64,000 bases of DNA. Source: Pararcticibacter amylolyticus (GTDB lineage: Bacteria; Bacteroidota; Bacteroidia; Sphingobacteriales; Sphingobacteriaceae). Position 1 is the first letter of the stretch, and every line of letters starts with the position of its first letter. Below are positions 27,508-35,570 of the stretch, piece after piece. A model generated the notes under the pieces. It was not told where the DNA came from and searched no databases. It worked only from the letters and a program-made list of their open reading frames with translations. The translations under genes were made by a program, and so were the position numbers. The stretch covers positions 21,654 through 85,653 of the forward strand of contig NZ_QEAS01000001.1 of NCBI RefSeq assembly GCF_003130405.1, given 5' to 3'.

Positions 27508-28395
27508 ATGCTTGAGTCGATTTATAAACAGTTAGATAAATTTATTGCCTTAACTGTTTCCGTCATAACATCTACCTTAAAAATACTGGTAAGATCAAAG
27601 TTCGGATTAAAACTGCCGCCTGCAACAGGTTCCGTCTGTTCCGTTCTTGGAAACGGCCCTTCCCTGAATACCTCACTTGAAAAGGACATTGACTTTATAA
27701 AGAAGAACGAGATGTTCTGCGTCAATAATTTCATCCAGTCAGAGTATTTCGAAATTCTAATGCCTCAGAACTATGTTCTGCTAGATGGCTATTATTTTAT
27801 ATTTAACGACACCACTCACAACCGGGCAGATATAAGGGCCACATTCGAGCTTTTTAAAAATGTAAGCTGGGACATAAAACTGTTTGTCCCCTATACCGGG
27901 AGAAATTCCTATTTTATCAGGAATCTTCAGAAAGAAAACAAACATATTAAGGTTTTCTATTTTAACTATGTGATCACAAAAGGATTTAAATGGTTCACAC
28001 ACTTCATTTTCAGGAATGGCCTGGGAATGCTTCAATGCGAAAATGTACTCGCCTCCTGCCTGTATCTTGCCGTCAACCGGGGATTTAAGAAGATCTTTAT
28101 ATTCGGGGCCGACCATTCATGGCATGAGCAGTTTAAGCTGGAAGACAACAGGATCATGATCTCGGATGTTCACTTCTACGACAAACAGCCGGTAAAACCT
28201 ATATTGGTTCACGACCGGATCAACGACAAAAAGGTAACCATAGCAGATTGTTTCCTGTCTTTTCATAAAGCATTTAAAAGCTACCAGGTAATGAAGGAAT
28301 ATGCGGCATCGCAAGGGTCTGAAATTCTGAATGCCTCTGCCAAAAGCTATATTGACAGTTTTGAAAGGGTGGAAATCACACAAACTAAAGAGTAA
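27508..28395 (+). CDS. Maf/DUF115- or CST-I-like protein, candidate nonulosonic acid transferase
   Basis: A 295-residue protein with SVLGNGPSLNTSL (residues 45-57), then MFCVNNFI, and the later block NVLASCLYLAVNRGFKKIFIFGADHSW (about 178-204). The GNGPSL loop followed by an N-rich strand, and the late strand ending in a G-x-D, are shared by DUF115/Maf proteins, known as flagellin nonulosonic acid transferases, and by CST-I/II sialyltransferases (GT42). An N-terminal helix may associate with the membrane. Its stop overlaps the pseB start (TAATG), so the two are translationally coupled. I infer that it transfers the sugar made downstream. It looks clearly AT-richer than its neighbours. An MptE-like pyrophosphokinase role is possible but does not fit the context. 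Confidence 0.6.
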   Translation: MLESIYKQLDKFIALTVSVITSTLKILVRSKFGLKLPPATGSVCSVLGNGPSLNTSLEKDIDFIKKNEMFCVNNFIQSEYFEILMPQNYVLLDGYYFIFNDTTHNRADIRATFELFKNVSWDIKLFVPYTGRNSYFIRNLQKENKHIKVFYFNYVITKGFKWFTHFIFRNGLGMLQCENVLASCLYLAVNRGFKKIFIFGADHSWHEQFKLEDNRIMISDVHFYDKQPVKPILVHDRINDKKVTIADCFLSFHKAFKSYQVMKEYAASQGSEILNASAKSYIDSFERVEITQTKE

Positions 28396-29411
28396 TGTTA
28401 GACTTAAACGAAAAATCGGTATTGATAACAGGAGGGACCGGATCCCTTGGAAAGCATCTTACAAAGACGATCTTATCCCAGTATCCCGGGATAAAGAGAC
28501 TTGTCATTTTCTCAAGGGATGAACAAAAACAGTTCCAGATGTCGCAGCTCTTCCCGAACTCAAAATATCCTGGTATCAGGTATTTTATAGGCGATGTGAG
28601 GGATGCGGATCGTTTAAAACGGGCTTTCAAAGACATTGATCATGTAATACATGCAGCTGCAATGAAGCATGTACCAATTGCAGAATATAACCCGAGTGAG
28701 TGTATTAAAACAAACGTCCTGGGTGCAGAAAATGTCATCAACGCTGCCCTCGAAACGGATGTAAAATCCGTTGTTGCCCTGTCAACAGATAAGGCTGCTG
28801 CCCCGATTAATCTCTACGGAGCCACAAAACTAACATCCGACAAGCTCTTCATCGCAGCTAATAATATCCGTGGAAAAAGGAACATCAGGTTTTCAGTCGT
28901 CCGCTATGGTAATGTAATGGGCTCGAACGGCTCAGTTATTCCTTTCTTTATTAACAAAAGAAAGGATGGGGTGATCCCTATTACAGATCCGGAAATGACC
29001 CGCTTTAACATCACCCTCCAGGGTGGAGTGGATATGGTTCTCCATGCAATGGAAACAGCCTGGGGCGGTGAAATCTTTGTCCCTAAAATTCCTTCCTACA
29101 GGATTACAGAGCTGGCAACAGCCATCGCCCCCGAATGCCGGCAGGAAATTGTAGGGATCAGGCCTGGTGAAAAGGTACATGAGGAAATGATCACTTCGTC
29201 CGACTCATTCACTACTTATGATCTCGGAAAGTATTATGCGATTCTTCCCCAGGTAACCAATTTCGATTTGAATGATTATATCAGGCACTTCGGTGCAAAG
29301 CCGGTGGAAAGGGGATTTCAGTATAACTCAGGGCAAAACTCCGAATGGGTATCGGTCGATGAGATCAGAAAACTTATCATTGAACATGTAGATCCTGATT
29401 TCAAAGCATAG
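28395..29411 (+). CDS. pseB: UDP-GlcNAc 4,6-dehydratase (inverting), PseB
   Basis: First step to pseudaminic acid: 4,6-dehydration with C5 inversion of UDP-GlcNAc. The extended SDR motif LITGGTGSLGKHL is at residues 10-22. The protein also shows HAAAMKHVPIAEYNP and LSTDKAAAPINLYGATK, the Asp-Lys...Tyr-x3-Lys site typical of PseB. Length 338 aa agrees. It starts on the last base of the upstream gene's stop codon and is followed by pseC three bases after its own stop. It belongs to the FlaA1/PseB group; a FlaA1-type retaining dehydratase would be longer and membrane-bound. Confidence 0.93.
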   Translation: MLDLNEKSVLITGGTGSLGKHLTKTILSQYPGIKRLVIFSRDEQKQFQMSQLFPNSKYPGIRYFIGDVRDADRLKRAFKDIDHVIHAAAMKHVPIAEYNPSECIKTNVLGAENVINAALETDVKSVVALSTDKAAAPINLYGATKLTSDKLFIAANNIRGKRNIRFSVVRYGNVMGSNGSVIPFFINKRKDGVIPITDPEMTRFNITLQGGVDMVLHAMETAWGGEIFVPKIPSYRITELATAIAPECRQEIVGIRPGEKVHEEMITSSDSFTTYDLGKYYAILPQVTNFDLNDYIRHFGAKPVERGFQYNSGQNSEWVSVDEIRKLIIEHVDPDFKA

Positions 29412-29414
29412 AAT

Positions 29415-30587
29415 ATGAATCCAATTCCTTACGGACGTCAGACAATTACAGAATCAGATCTTGAAGCCGTTGTCAGCGTCCTTAAATCTGATTATCTCAC
29501 GCAGGGGCCGGAAATTCCCGCCTTCGAAAACAAATTCGCAGAATATGTCGGCGCAAAGTATGCGGTTGCAGTATCTAATGGCACTGCTGCACTTCACCTC
29601 TGCGCAATGGCACTTGGCGTAAACAGCGTAAGCCGGGTGATCACCACCCCTATTACTTTTGCCGCTTCCGCGAATTGCATAAAGTATTGTGGCGGAGAGG
29701 TCTGGTTTGCAGATATTGATCCTGAAACATATTTACTGGATATCAATAAAGTGAGGAGCTTGCTGGAAGCTCACCCCAAAGGTTTTTTCCAGGGTATCAT
29801 CCCTGTAGATTTCGCGGGACAGGCAGCTGACCTCGAGGCCTTCAGGAAGCTGGCAGATGAATATGGTCTGTGGATCATCGAAGATGCATGCCATGCTCCG
29901 GGCGGGTACTTTACAGACAGCCAGGGCAACCATCAGAACTGTGGAAACGGAAACTTTGCCGAGCTGTCCATTTTCTCTTTCCATCCCGTAAAACATATTG
30001 CAACCGGAGAAGGGGGAATGATTACCACAAACAGCAAACAGCTATATGATAAGCTGATCCTTTACAGAACACATGGCATCACGAAAGATCCGTCTATGTT
30101 CCTCAATTCACCCGATGAGGTCGCCCAGGGAGGTTGGTATTATGAAATGCAGGAACTTGGCTATAATTACCGGTTAACAGAGTTTCAGGCCGCTTTAGGT
30201 TCTTCGCAGCTCGGACGCGCAGAAGCAAACCTTGAGAGAAGAAGGGTGCTGGCAGCCAGGTATGATAAAGCGTTTGAAAACAGCCCCGTGATCAAGCCAG
30301 TAAATACGGGAGGGCACGCCTGGCACCTCTACGTCATCCAGGTTGATGACAGAAAGGGACTGTACGACTACTTAAGAGAACAGCATATCTATGCACAGGT
30401 ACATTATATACCGGTGCATTTACTTCCTTACTATAAAGGACTGGGACACTCGAAAGGTGAAGCTCCGGCAGCTGAGGCTTACTACGAAAGGTGTCTGAGC
30501 ATCCCGATGTATCACGCTTTAACAGACGAAGACCAGGACAGGGTAATTAATACCATCCTGAGATATTTCAACCTTGCCGTTTTTTAA
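29415..30587 (+). CDS. pseC: UDP-4-amino-4,6-dideoxy-N-acetyl-beta-L-altrosamine transaminase, PseC
   Basis: PLP-dependent aminotransferase of the DegT/DnrJ/EryC1 family that aminates C4 of the PseB product. The PLP lysine is K193 in FSFHPVKHIATGEGG. VSNGTAALHL (phosphate site) and IEDACHAPGG (the Asp that holds the pyridine nitrogen) are visible. Length 390 aa is typical for PseC. Specificity is taken from its position between pseB and the other pse genes. Confidence 0.93.
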   Translation: MNPIPYGRQTITESDLEAVVSVLKSDYLTQGPEIPAFENKFAEYVGAKYAVAVSNGTAALHLCAMALGVNSVSRVITTPITFAASANCIKYCGGEVWFADIDPETYLLDINKVRSLLEAHPKGFFQGIIPVDFAGQAADLEAFRKLADEYGLWIIEDACHAPGGYFTDSQGNHQNCGNGNFAELSIFSFHPVKHIATGEGGMITTNSKQLYDKLILYRTHGITKDPSMFLNSPDEVAQGGWYYEMQELGYNYRLTEFQAALGSSQLGRAEANLERRRVLAARYDKAFENSPVIKPVNTGGHAWHLYVIQVDDRKGLYDYLREQHIYAQVHYIPVHLLPYYKGLGHSKGEAPAAEAYYERCLSIPMYHALTDEDQDRVINTILRYFNLAVF

Positions 30588-30601
30588 TAAAGCAGGACAC
30601 T

Positions 30602-31327
30602 GTGAAGAATATTGGAATTATTACGCAGGCTAGAATGACAAGTACCCGGCTCCCGGGTAAAATATTCAGAGAGGCTCACGGTCGGCCTCTCCTGTCTTAT
30701 CACATTGAAAGGCTGCAGAAAACAGGACTTGACCTTGCTATAGCAACAACCCTGAATTCAACGGACGACTGTGTATCAGACTTCGCGGCTCAGAACAACT
30801 TAAAAGTTCACAGAGGAAGCGAAGAGAATGTACTGAGCCGGTTTTACGAAACGGCTACCAAACACCATTTCGGTCTTATTGTGCGGGTCACGTCAGACTG
30901 TCCTCTCATCGACCCGCATCTAATAAGAAACAGCATAGAAAAGTATCTTAAAATCAACAATGAGAACCTTTACATGAGCAATGCTATTGAAAGAACATTT
31001 GCCAGGGGTTTCGATTTTGAGATTTTCAGCTTTAAATTACTGGAAGAAGCATTTCTGAAGGCCGTTGACAAAGCAGACCAGGAGCATGTAACTCCATATA
31101 TCTGGAAAAACACTTCGGGAAACACAGAGTTTTATCATATAAAGCAGGACACGGATCATAGCAGCCTGAGAATTACAGTGGACACCCCTGAGGACTATGA
31201 GCTGATTAAGATATTAATTGAAAAGTATCAGGCTGACAAACTTGATTATCATAGTATTGAGGAACTTTTGATAGGCCACCCTGAGCTGACGTCTATTAAT
31301 GCTGATATTGAGCAGAAAAAAGTATAG
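30602..31327 (+). CDS. SpsF-type cytidylyltransferase in the PseF position
   Basis: Nucleotidyltransferase of 241 residues beginning IGIITQARMTSTRLPGKI, the CTP-binding signature of the SpsF/KdsB-like group. RVTSDCPLIDP (about 101-111) is the metal-binding region. Position in the locus implies CMP activation of the nonulosonic acid, the PseF step. It is not of the usual NeuA/PseF type, which would show a PARGGSK-like start. The start codon is GTG 30602, 14 bases after the pseC stop; no ATG is available at the N-terminus. The activity is an inference from context. Confidence 0.8.
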   Translation: MKNIGIITQARMTSTRLPGKIFREAHGRPLLSYHIERLQKTGLDLAIATTLNSTDDCVSDFAAQNNLKVHRGSEENVLSRFYETATKHHFGLIVRVTSDCPLIDPHLIRNSIEKYLKINNENLYMSNAIERTFARGFDFEIFSFKLLEEAFLKAVDKADQEHVTPYIWKNTSGNTEFYHIKQDTDHSSLRITVDTPEDYELIKILIEKYQADKLDYHSIEELLIGHPELTSINADIEQKKV

Positions 31328-31336
31328 GACTTCTTA

Positions 31337-32836
31337 TTGAAACAGGATATTATCATAAGAGCAGACGGCGGAACTTCCATTGGAATGGGGCATATCGTCC
31401 GCTGTCTGGCACTCGCAGACATGCTCAAAGAACATTTTAGCATTAGTTTTGCCGTTCAGGAGCCCGGCAATCCGGTCATTGAAATGATCAGGGAAAGGGC
31501 GATTGAAATCATAGCCCTGCCGCAAACCTCCGATTTTGAAGAAGACTTCCTGAATTTTCAACCATATCTCCGGCCAGGAGTAATTGTTATACTGGATGGT
31601 TATGGATTCACTGCCAGGTATCAAAACGGGATAAAACGAAAAGGATGCAAACTGGTCTATATAGACGACCTGCATAGCTGGCGCCAGGTGGCAGATGTTG
31701 TCATCAATCACGCTGAAGGGATCTCACCTCTGGATTATGAGGCCGAAGATGATGTACGCTTTTGTCTTGGCTCAAAATATGCCATGCTGAGGAAACCCTT
31801 TCTGGCCGATACCGAATCCCGCAAGCCCGGACCTCTGAGAAGTATTTTTATCAGCATGGGGGCGGCAGACAAAGACAATCTGACCTGGAAGTTTACAGAG
31901 GCCTTACTGGATATCCGCCAAATTGAGGAAATTCACCTTATGCTGGGAGCGGTTAATCCTCACCTTCAACAGATCCGGCATCTTGCCATGACTGTTACAG
32001 AGGTAAAGATCAGCATCCACATCAACATAGATGCAGCCGGCCTCCGGCAATTATTAGAAAGAAGCGATCTGGCAATCTGCCCTGCAAGCACGATTGCGCT
32101 GGAAGCTTGTGCTGTTGGTATAGGGCTGTTATCAGGGTTTTCGGCAGATAACCAAAAGTCCATTCTAAATGGCTTAAAGTCGGCACAGGTTCTGAAAGAC
32201 CTGGGAGATCTGCAGAAGATCAGCACGAGCGGCATTAAGCTTCATGTAGAAAGCCTGATTAAAGAGCCGCATCAAATCTCCGGAATGATACAAAATCAGA
32301 AAAAGCTGATAGACGGCCGTTCCGCTGATAGATTGAGGAGTGTATTTGAAGAACTTAAGAATGAAAAACTTCATTTCAGGTTCGCGGAGGAGAAAGATGC
32401 CATGTTATATTTTAAATGGACGAACGACCCCGTAGTAAGAGCTAATTCATTTCAACAGCACAATATCAGTCTTGAACACCATCTCCGGTGGTTTCATGAG
32501 CATATTCACGATCCTGATTATTATTTTTATCTCTTTCTGGATAAAGAGGGCTCTCCTGCCGGACAGGTCAGGATTAGCAGGGACGGAGTAGAAACCACTA
32601 TCGGTATTTCAGTTGATGAGAACTTCAGAGGCCAGTCGCTGGCTCCTGAAATGATTAGGAAAGCAAGCAGGCACTATCTTGCCCACCATCCGGAAGAAAA
32701 AGTAAGCGCCTACATAAAGATAGAAAATACGGCGTCCTATAAATCGTTTATAAAAGCTGGGTTCATAACAGCGGCAATAACAGATATCAGCGGATGCAAA
32801 AGCTACAAATTGGAAAGGAAAGACATTTATGAATGA
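31337..32836 (+). CDS. pseG: PseG-PseH fusion: UDP-sugar hydrolase plus GNAT N-acetyltransferase
   Basis: Bifunctional 499-residue protein. Residues 1 to about 340 are PseG, the GT-B-like hydrolase that removes UDP: IRADGGTSIGMGHIVRCLALAD carries the GxGH histidine (H19), and ICPASTIALEACAVG forms the nucleotide site. Residues about 350-490 form a GNAT acetyltransferase like PseH, which acetylates the C4 amine: FRFAEEKDAMLYFKWTND, VDENFRGQSLAPEMI (the acetyl-CoA loop) and NTASYKSFIKAGF. No separate pseH exists in the locus, so the fusion supplies both steps. The start is TTG 31337; no ATG precedes the conserved N-terminus. It overlaps pseI by eight bases (ATGAATGA). Confidence 0.88.
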   Translation: MKQDIIIRADGGTSIGMGHIVRCLALADMLKEHFSISFAVQEPGNPVIEMIRERAIEIIALPQTSDFEEDFLNFQPYLRPGVIVILDGYGFTARYQNGIKRKGCKLVYIDDLHSWRQVADVVINHAEGISPLDYEAEDDVRFCLGSKYAMLRKPFLADTESRKPGPLRSIFISMGAADKDNLTWKFTEALLDIRQIEEIHLMLGAVNPHLQQIRHLAMTVTEVKISIHINIDAAGLRQLLERSDLAICPASTIALEACAVGIGLLSGFSADNQKSILNGLKSAQVLKDLGDLQKISTSGIKLHVESLIKEPHQISGMIQNQKKLIDGRSADRLRSVFEELKNEKLHFRFAEEKDAMLYFKWTNDPVVRANSFQQHNISLEHHLRWFHEHIHDPDYYFYLFLDKEGSPAGQVRISRDGVETTIGISVDENFRGQSLAPEMIRKASRHYLAHHPEEKVSAYIKIENTASYKSFIKAGFITAAITDISGCKSYKLERKDIYE

Positions 32837-33869
32837 TATTAAAATTGGCAATTTCACAATAGGCGACCAGCACAAGCCTTTCGTAATTGCTGAAATGAGC
32901 GGTAATCACAATCAATCACTTGAGAGGGCGCTGGAGCTTGTGGATGCTGCAGCCAGGGCGGGGGCTCATGCACTGAAACTTCAGACCTATACGGCAAATA
33001 CCATCACAATGCAGGGCGCTTATACCATTCATGATGAGAAGTCGTTATGGAACGGCCGCGAACTCTACGACCTGTATAAAATGGCGTATACTCCATGGGA
33101 ATGGCATGAAGCGATCTTTGACAGGGCGAAAGAAAAAGGCATGGCTGCATTCAGCTCTCCTTTTGATGAAACAGCAGTAGACTTTCTTGAAAGTCTCAAT
33201 GTCCCCGCATATAAGATCGCGTCTTTTGAAAACACGCACCATCCCCTTTTACGTAAAGTGGCCGCTACCGGAAAACCCGTGATCGTTTCTACCGGGGTAG
33301 CCACAATTGCAGATATAGACGAAACCGTCAGGGTACTCAGGGCTGCAGGCTGCAAGGATATCATCTTATTAAAGTGTACGAGCACATACCCGGCAAGTCC
33401 TGAAAATACCAATCTCCTGACCATCCCGCATCTCAGGCAACTACACAATTGCCTAACAGGCCTTTCAGATCACACCATGGGGATAGGAGCCTCTGTAGCT
33501 GCGGTAGCGCTGGGAGCGCGCGTCATTGAGAAGCACTTTACACTAAGAAGAGCGGATGGCGGGGTAGACAGTACGTTTTCTTTAGAACCGGAGGAGCTGC
33601 AGGCACTCGTCACAGAAACTGAAAGAGCGTTCCTTGCCCTTGGTCAGATCCAATATGGCATCCAACCAGCAGAAGAGAAGAGCGTGTTCTTTAAACGCTC
33701 CATTTATGTATCAAAAGACATCAAAAAAGGGGAAGCATTTTCTGAAGATAATCTCAAAGTCATCAGGCCGGCTATAGGTCTCCCTCCAAAATTCATTGAT
33801 TCTGTAATAGGAAAAACTGCAAATACGGATCTTAAAGCGGGAACTCCTTTAAGCTGGGAAAATCTTTAA
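32829..33869 (+). CDS. pseI: Pseudaminic acid synthase, PseI
   Basis: NeuB-family synthase condensing phosphoenolpyruvate with the 2,4-diacetamido sugar. The TIM-barrel start reads FVIAEMSGNHNQSLERAL. VIVSTGVATIADIDE, LLKCTSTYPA, GLSDHTMGIGASVAAVALGARVIEKHFTL-type motifs and a C-terminal SAF (antifreeze-like) domain from about residue 285 are present. Length 346 aa is normal. SNHxG-type residues (EMSGNHN) and the full pse context favour pseudaminate over neuraminate or legionaminate, though stereochemistry cannot be proven by eye. Confidence 0.9.
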   Translation: MNDIKIGNFTIGDQHKPFVIAEMSGNHNQSLERALELVDAAARAGAHALKLQTYTANTITMQGAYTIHDEKSLWNGRELYDLYKMAYTPWEWHEAIFDRAKEKGMAAFSSPFDETAVDFLESLNVPAYKIASFENTHHPLLRKVAATGKPVIVSTGVATIADIDETVRVLRAAGCKDIILLKCTSTYPASPENTNLLTIPHLRQLHNCLTGLSDHTMGIGASVAAVALGARVIEKHFTLRRADGGVDSTFSLEPEELQALVTETERAFLALGQIQYGIQPAEEKSVFFKRSIYVSKDIKKGEAFSEDNLKVIRPAIGLPPKFIDSVIGKTANTDLKAGTPLSWENL

Positions 33870-33883
33870 CTTCGCCGCCAGTT

Positions 33884-35359
33884 ATGAACATGATCGGCAA
33901 GCAGACTATCAAAGGAAGCATTTATTCTTACCTCGGTGTAATTATCGGCTTCTTTAGCGTTACGCTTCTGCGGTCTCATGGGCTCAGTTCTGAGGAAAAC
34001 GGATATCTGGAATTGATCATGGCCTTCGCTGTAATCCTTACACAGTTCGGGTCGCTTGGCTTTTTTTCTGCGAGTACCAGGTGTTTCCCCTATTTCCGGA
34101 ATGCGGAGAAAAACCACCATGGATTTCTGTTCCTGATGCTTGCGGTGCCTCTTGTTGGCACCTTGATCATTTGCCTCCTCTTCCTCCTTCTGAAACCGGT
34201 TATTTTTGCGTATACTGACTACGAGGACTTCTTTAACAATTATTCACCGGTCATATTGATCCTGACAACTGGAACTCTTCTTTTTAGTGCCTTTGACAAC
34301 TATAATCGCGTGGCACTCCTTGATGCAGCAACAGGCTCAATATTAAAGGAATTTCTGCAGAAGCTGACTGTCGCCTGTGCCCTGGCGGTTGTGTTCTTCT
34401 ATCCGCTTCCATTCTCGCAGTTTATCTGGATCTGGCTATTTGCCAACCTTATCCCGACCGTTCTCATCATTATTAATGTAAAGAAGAAAGAAAAGATCAA
34501 TCTGGCTCCCGACTTCAGTTTTCTGGACAAGCCAATCGTTAAAATGCTGAGCAGTGTAAGCCTTTTCGCCGTTATCACCGGGCTGACCACTATGATCATC
34601 CAGTACATTGACAAGATCATGATTAAAGATATGCTGAATACGTCCCTTACCGGGATATATGGAATCACGGCGTTCTTTGGCACTGTAATTTCTATGCCGG
34701 CACGGGTGATGTACCGGATCGGGGGTGTTATAGTCGCAGAAAAATGGAAATCGGATGATCTGCCCGGAATCGCTTCTATATACAGGAAGAGCTGCCTGAA
34801 TCAGTTGTTGATCGGACTGCTTCTATTCGTTGGCATCTGGGCAAATATTGACAACATTTTAAAAATGGTCCCCCCTGAATATGCGCAGGGCAAATATGTC
34901 ATCCTGTTTGTCGCCATGAGCGGCTTAATTGATATGGCGACCGGCATGAACGGAATGATCCTTGCCACATCGCGGTACTACCGTTATGATACTTATTTCT
35001 TCCTGGGGCTGATTTTCGTAACAATACTTGCAAATTATTTTTTCATCCCCGTTTGGGGAATAGCCGGTGCAGCTGCAGCAAGTACCCTTACAACTCTTAT
35101 ATTCAATCTTTACAGGTATATATTTCTCTGGAAAAAATTCGGTTTGCAGCCCTTCGATATACGAAATCTGTACATCATGCTGATAGGGTTTGCTATATTA
35201 TTCCTCATACACTATCTGCCGGAGCTACCTCTTATTCCGGATATCATTATCAGGTCAGGAATTATCACGCTCTTATATACCGGAATCATATATTCTCTTA
35301 AGATCGCTCCTGAGATGAACGACACCATTGATGGTTTGAGAAAAAAGGTCTTTAAATAG
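33884..35359 (+). CDS. Polysaccharide flippase (Wzx/MATE-like)
   Basis: A 491-residue polytopic membrane protein with about fourteen helices in the pattern of the oligosaccharidyl-lipid flippase superfamily. It begins MIGKQTIKGSIYSYLGVIIGFFSVTLLRSH-like, with the first helix at about residues 8-28. It ends the plus-strand glycan operon, 14 bases after pseI, and would move a lipid-linked glycan that contains the nonulosonic acid across the inner membrane. No polymerase (Wzy) or initiating transferase gene is present in the window. Substrate is inferred from context. Confidence 0.83.
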   Translation: MNMIGKQTIKGSIYSYLGVIIGFFSVTLLRSHGLSSEENGYLELIMAFAVILTQFGSLGFFSASTRCFPYFRNAEKNHHGFLFLMLAVPLVGTLIICLLFLLLKPVIFAYTDYEDFFNNYSPVILILTTGTLLFSAFDNYNRVALLDAATGSILKEFLQKLTVACALAVVFFYPLPFSQFIWIWLFANLIPTVLIIINVKKKEKINLAPDFSFLDKPIVKMLSSVSLFAVITGLTTMIIQYIDKIMIKDMLNTSLTGIYGITAFFGTVISMPARVMYRIGGVIVAEKWKSDDLPGIASIYRKSCLNQLLIGLLLFVGIWANIDNILKMVPPEYAQGKYVILFVAMSGLIDMATGMNGMILATSRYYRYDTYFFLGLIFVTILANYFFIPVWGIAGAAAASTLTTLIFNLYRYIFLWKKFGLQPFDIRNLYIMLIGFAILFLIHYLPELPLIPDIIIRSGIITLLYTGIIYSLKIAPEMNDTIDGLRKKVFK

Positions 35360-35504
35360 CAGTTAGCCCTTACAAAAATTTAAAAGTAAGAGACTGCCCG
35401 GAAAGTATCTTAAATAGCAAACTGACAAACTCTGTGTAATAAAGATCGCGGCTGATGTAAATTCCGGATTACAAGGAAGGTTAATTATAATACTAAAAAA
35501 CAAA

Positions 35505-35544
35505 AAAGAGGCTAAACTCACTTCAAATTGAGTTTAGCCTCTTT
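35505..35544. terminator. Bidirectional terminator between flippase and typA
   Basis: A perfect 16-bp stem (35505-35520 with 35529-35544), an 8-base loop, and A-rich/T-rich flanks on each side, between convergent genes. The rest of the interval 35360-35570 holds nothing recognisable. Confidence 0.85.
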
Positions 35545-35570
35545 ATATTAATTATGACAGCTACTTTTGT

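Noticed and set aside
31334..31711. Minus-strand frame of 125 codons inside pseG
   Set aside because: Opposes a conserved enzyme; no recognisable domain and no promoter.
35562..35569. Plus-strand TACTTTTG
   Set aside because: No plus-strand gene follows; the only gene there runs on the minus strand, so it is a chance match.
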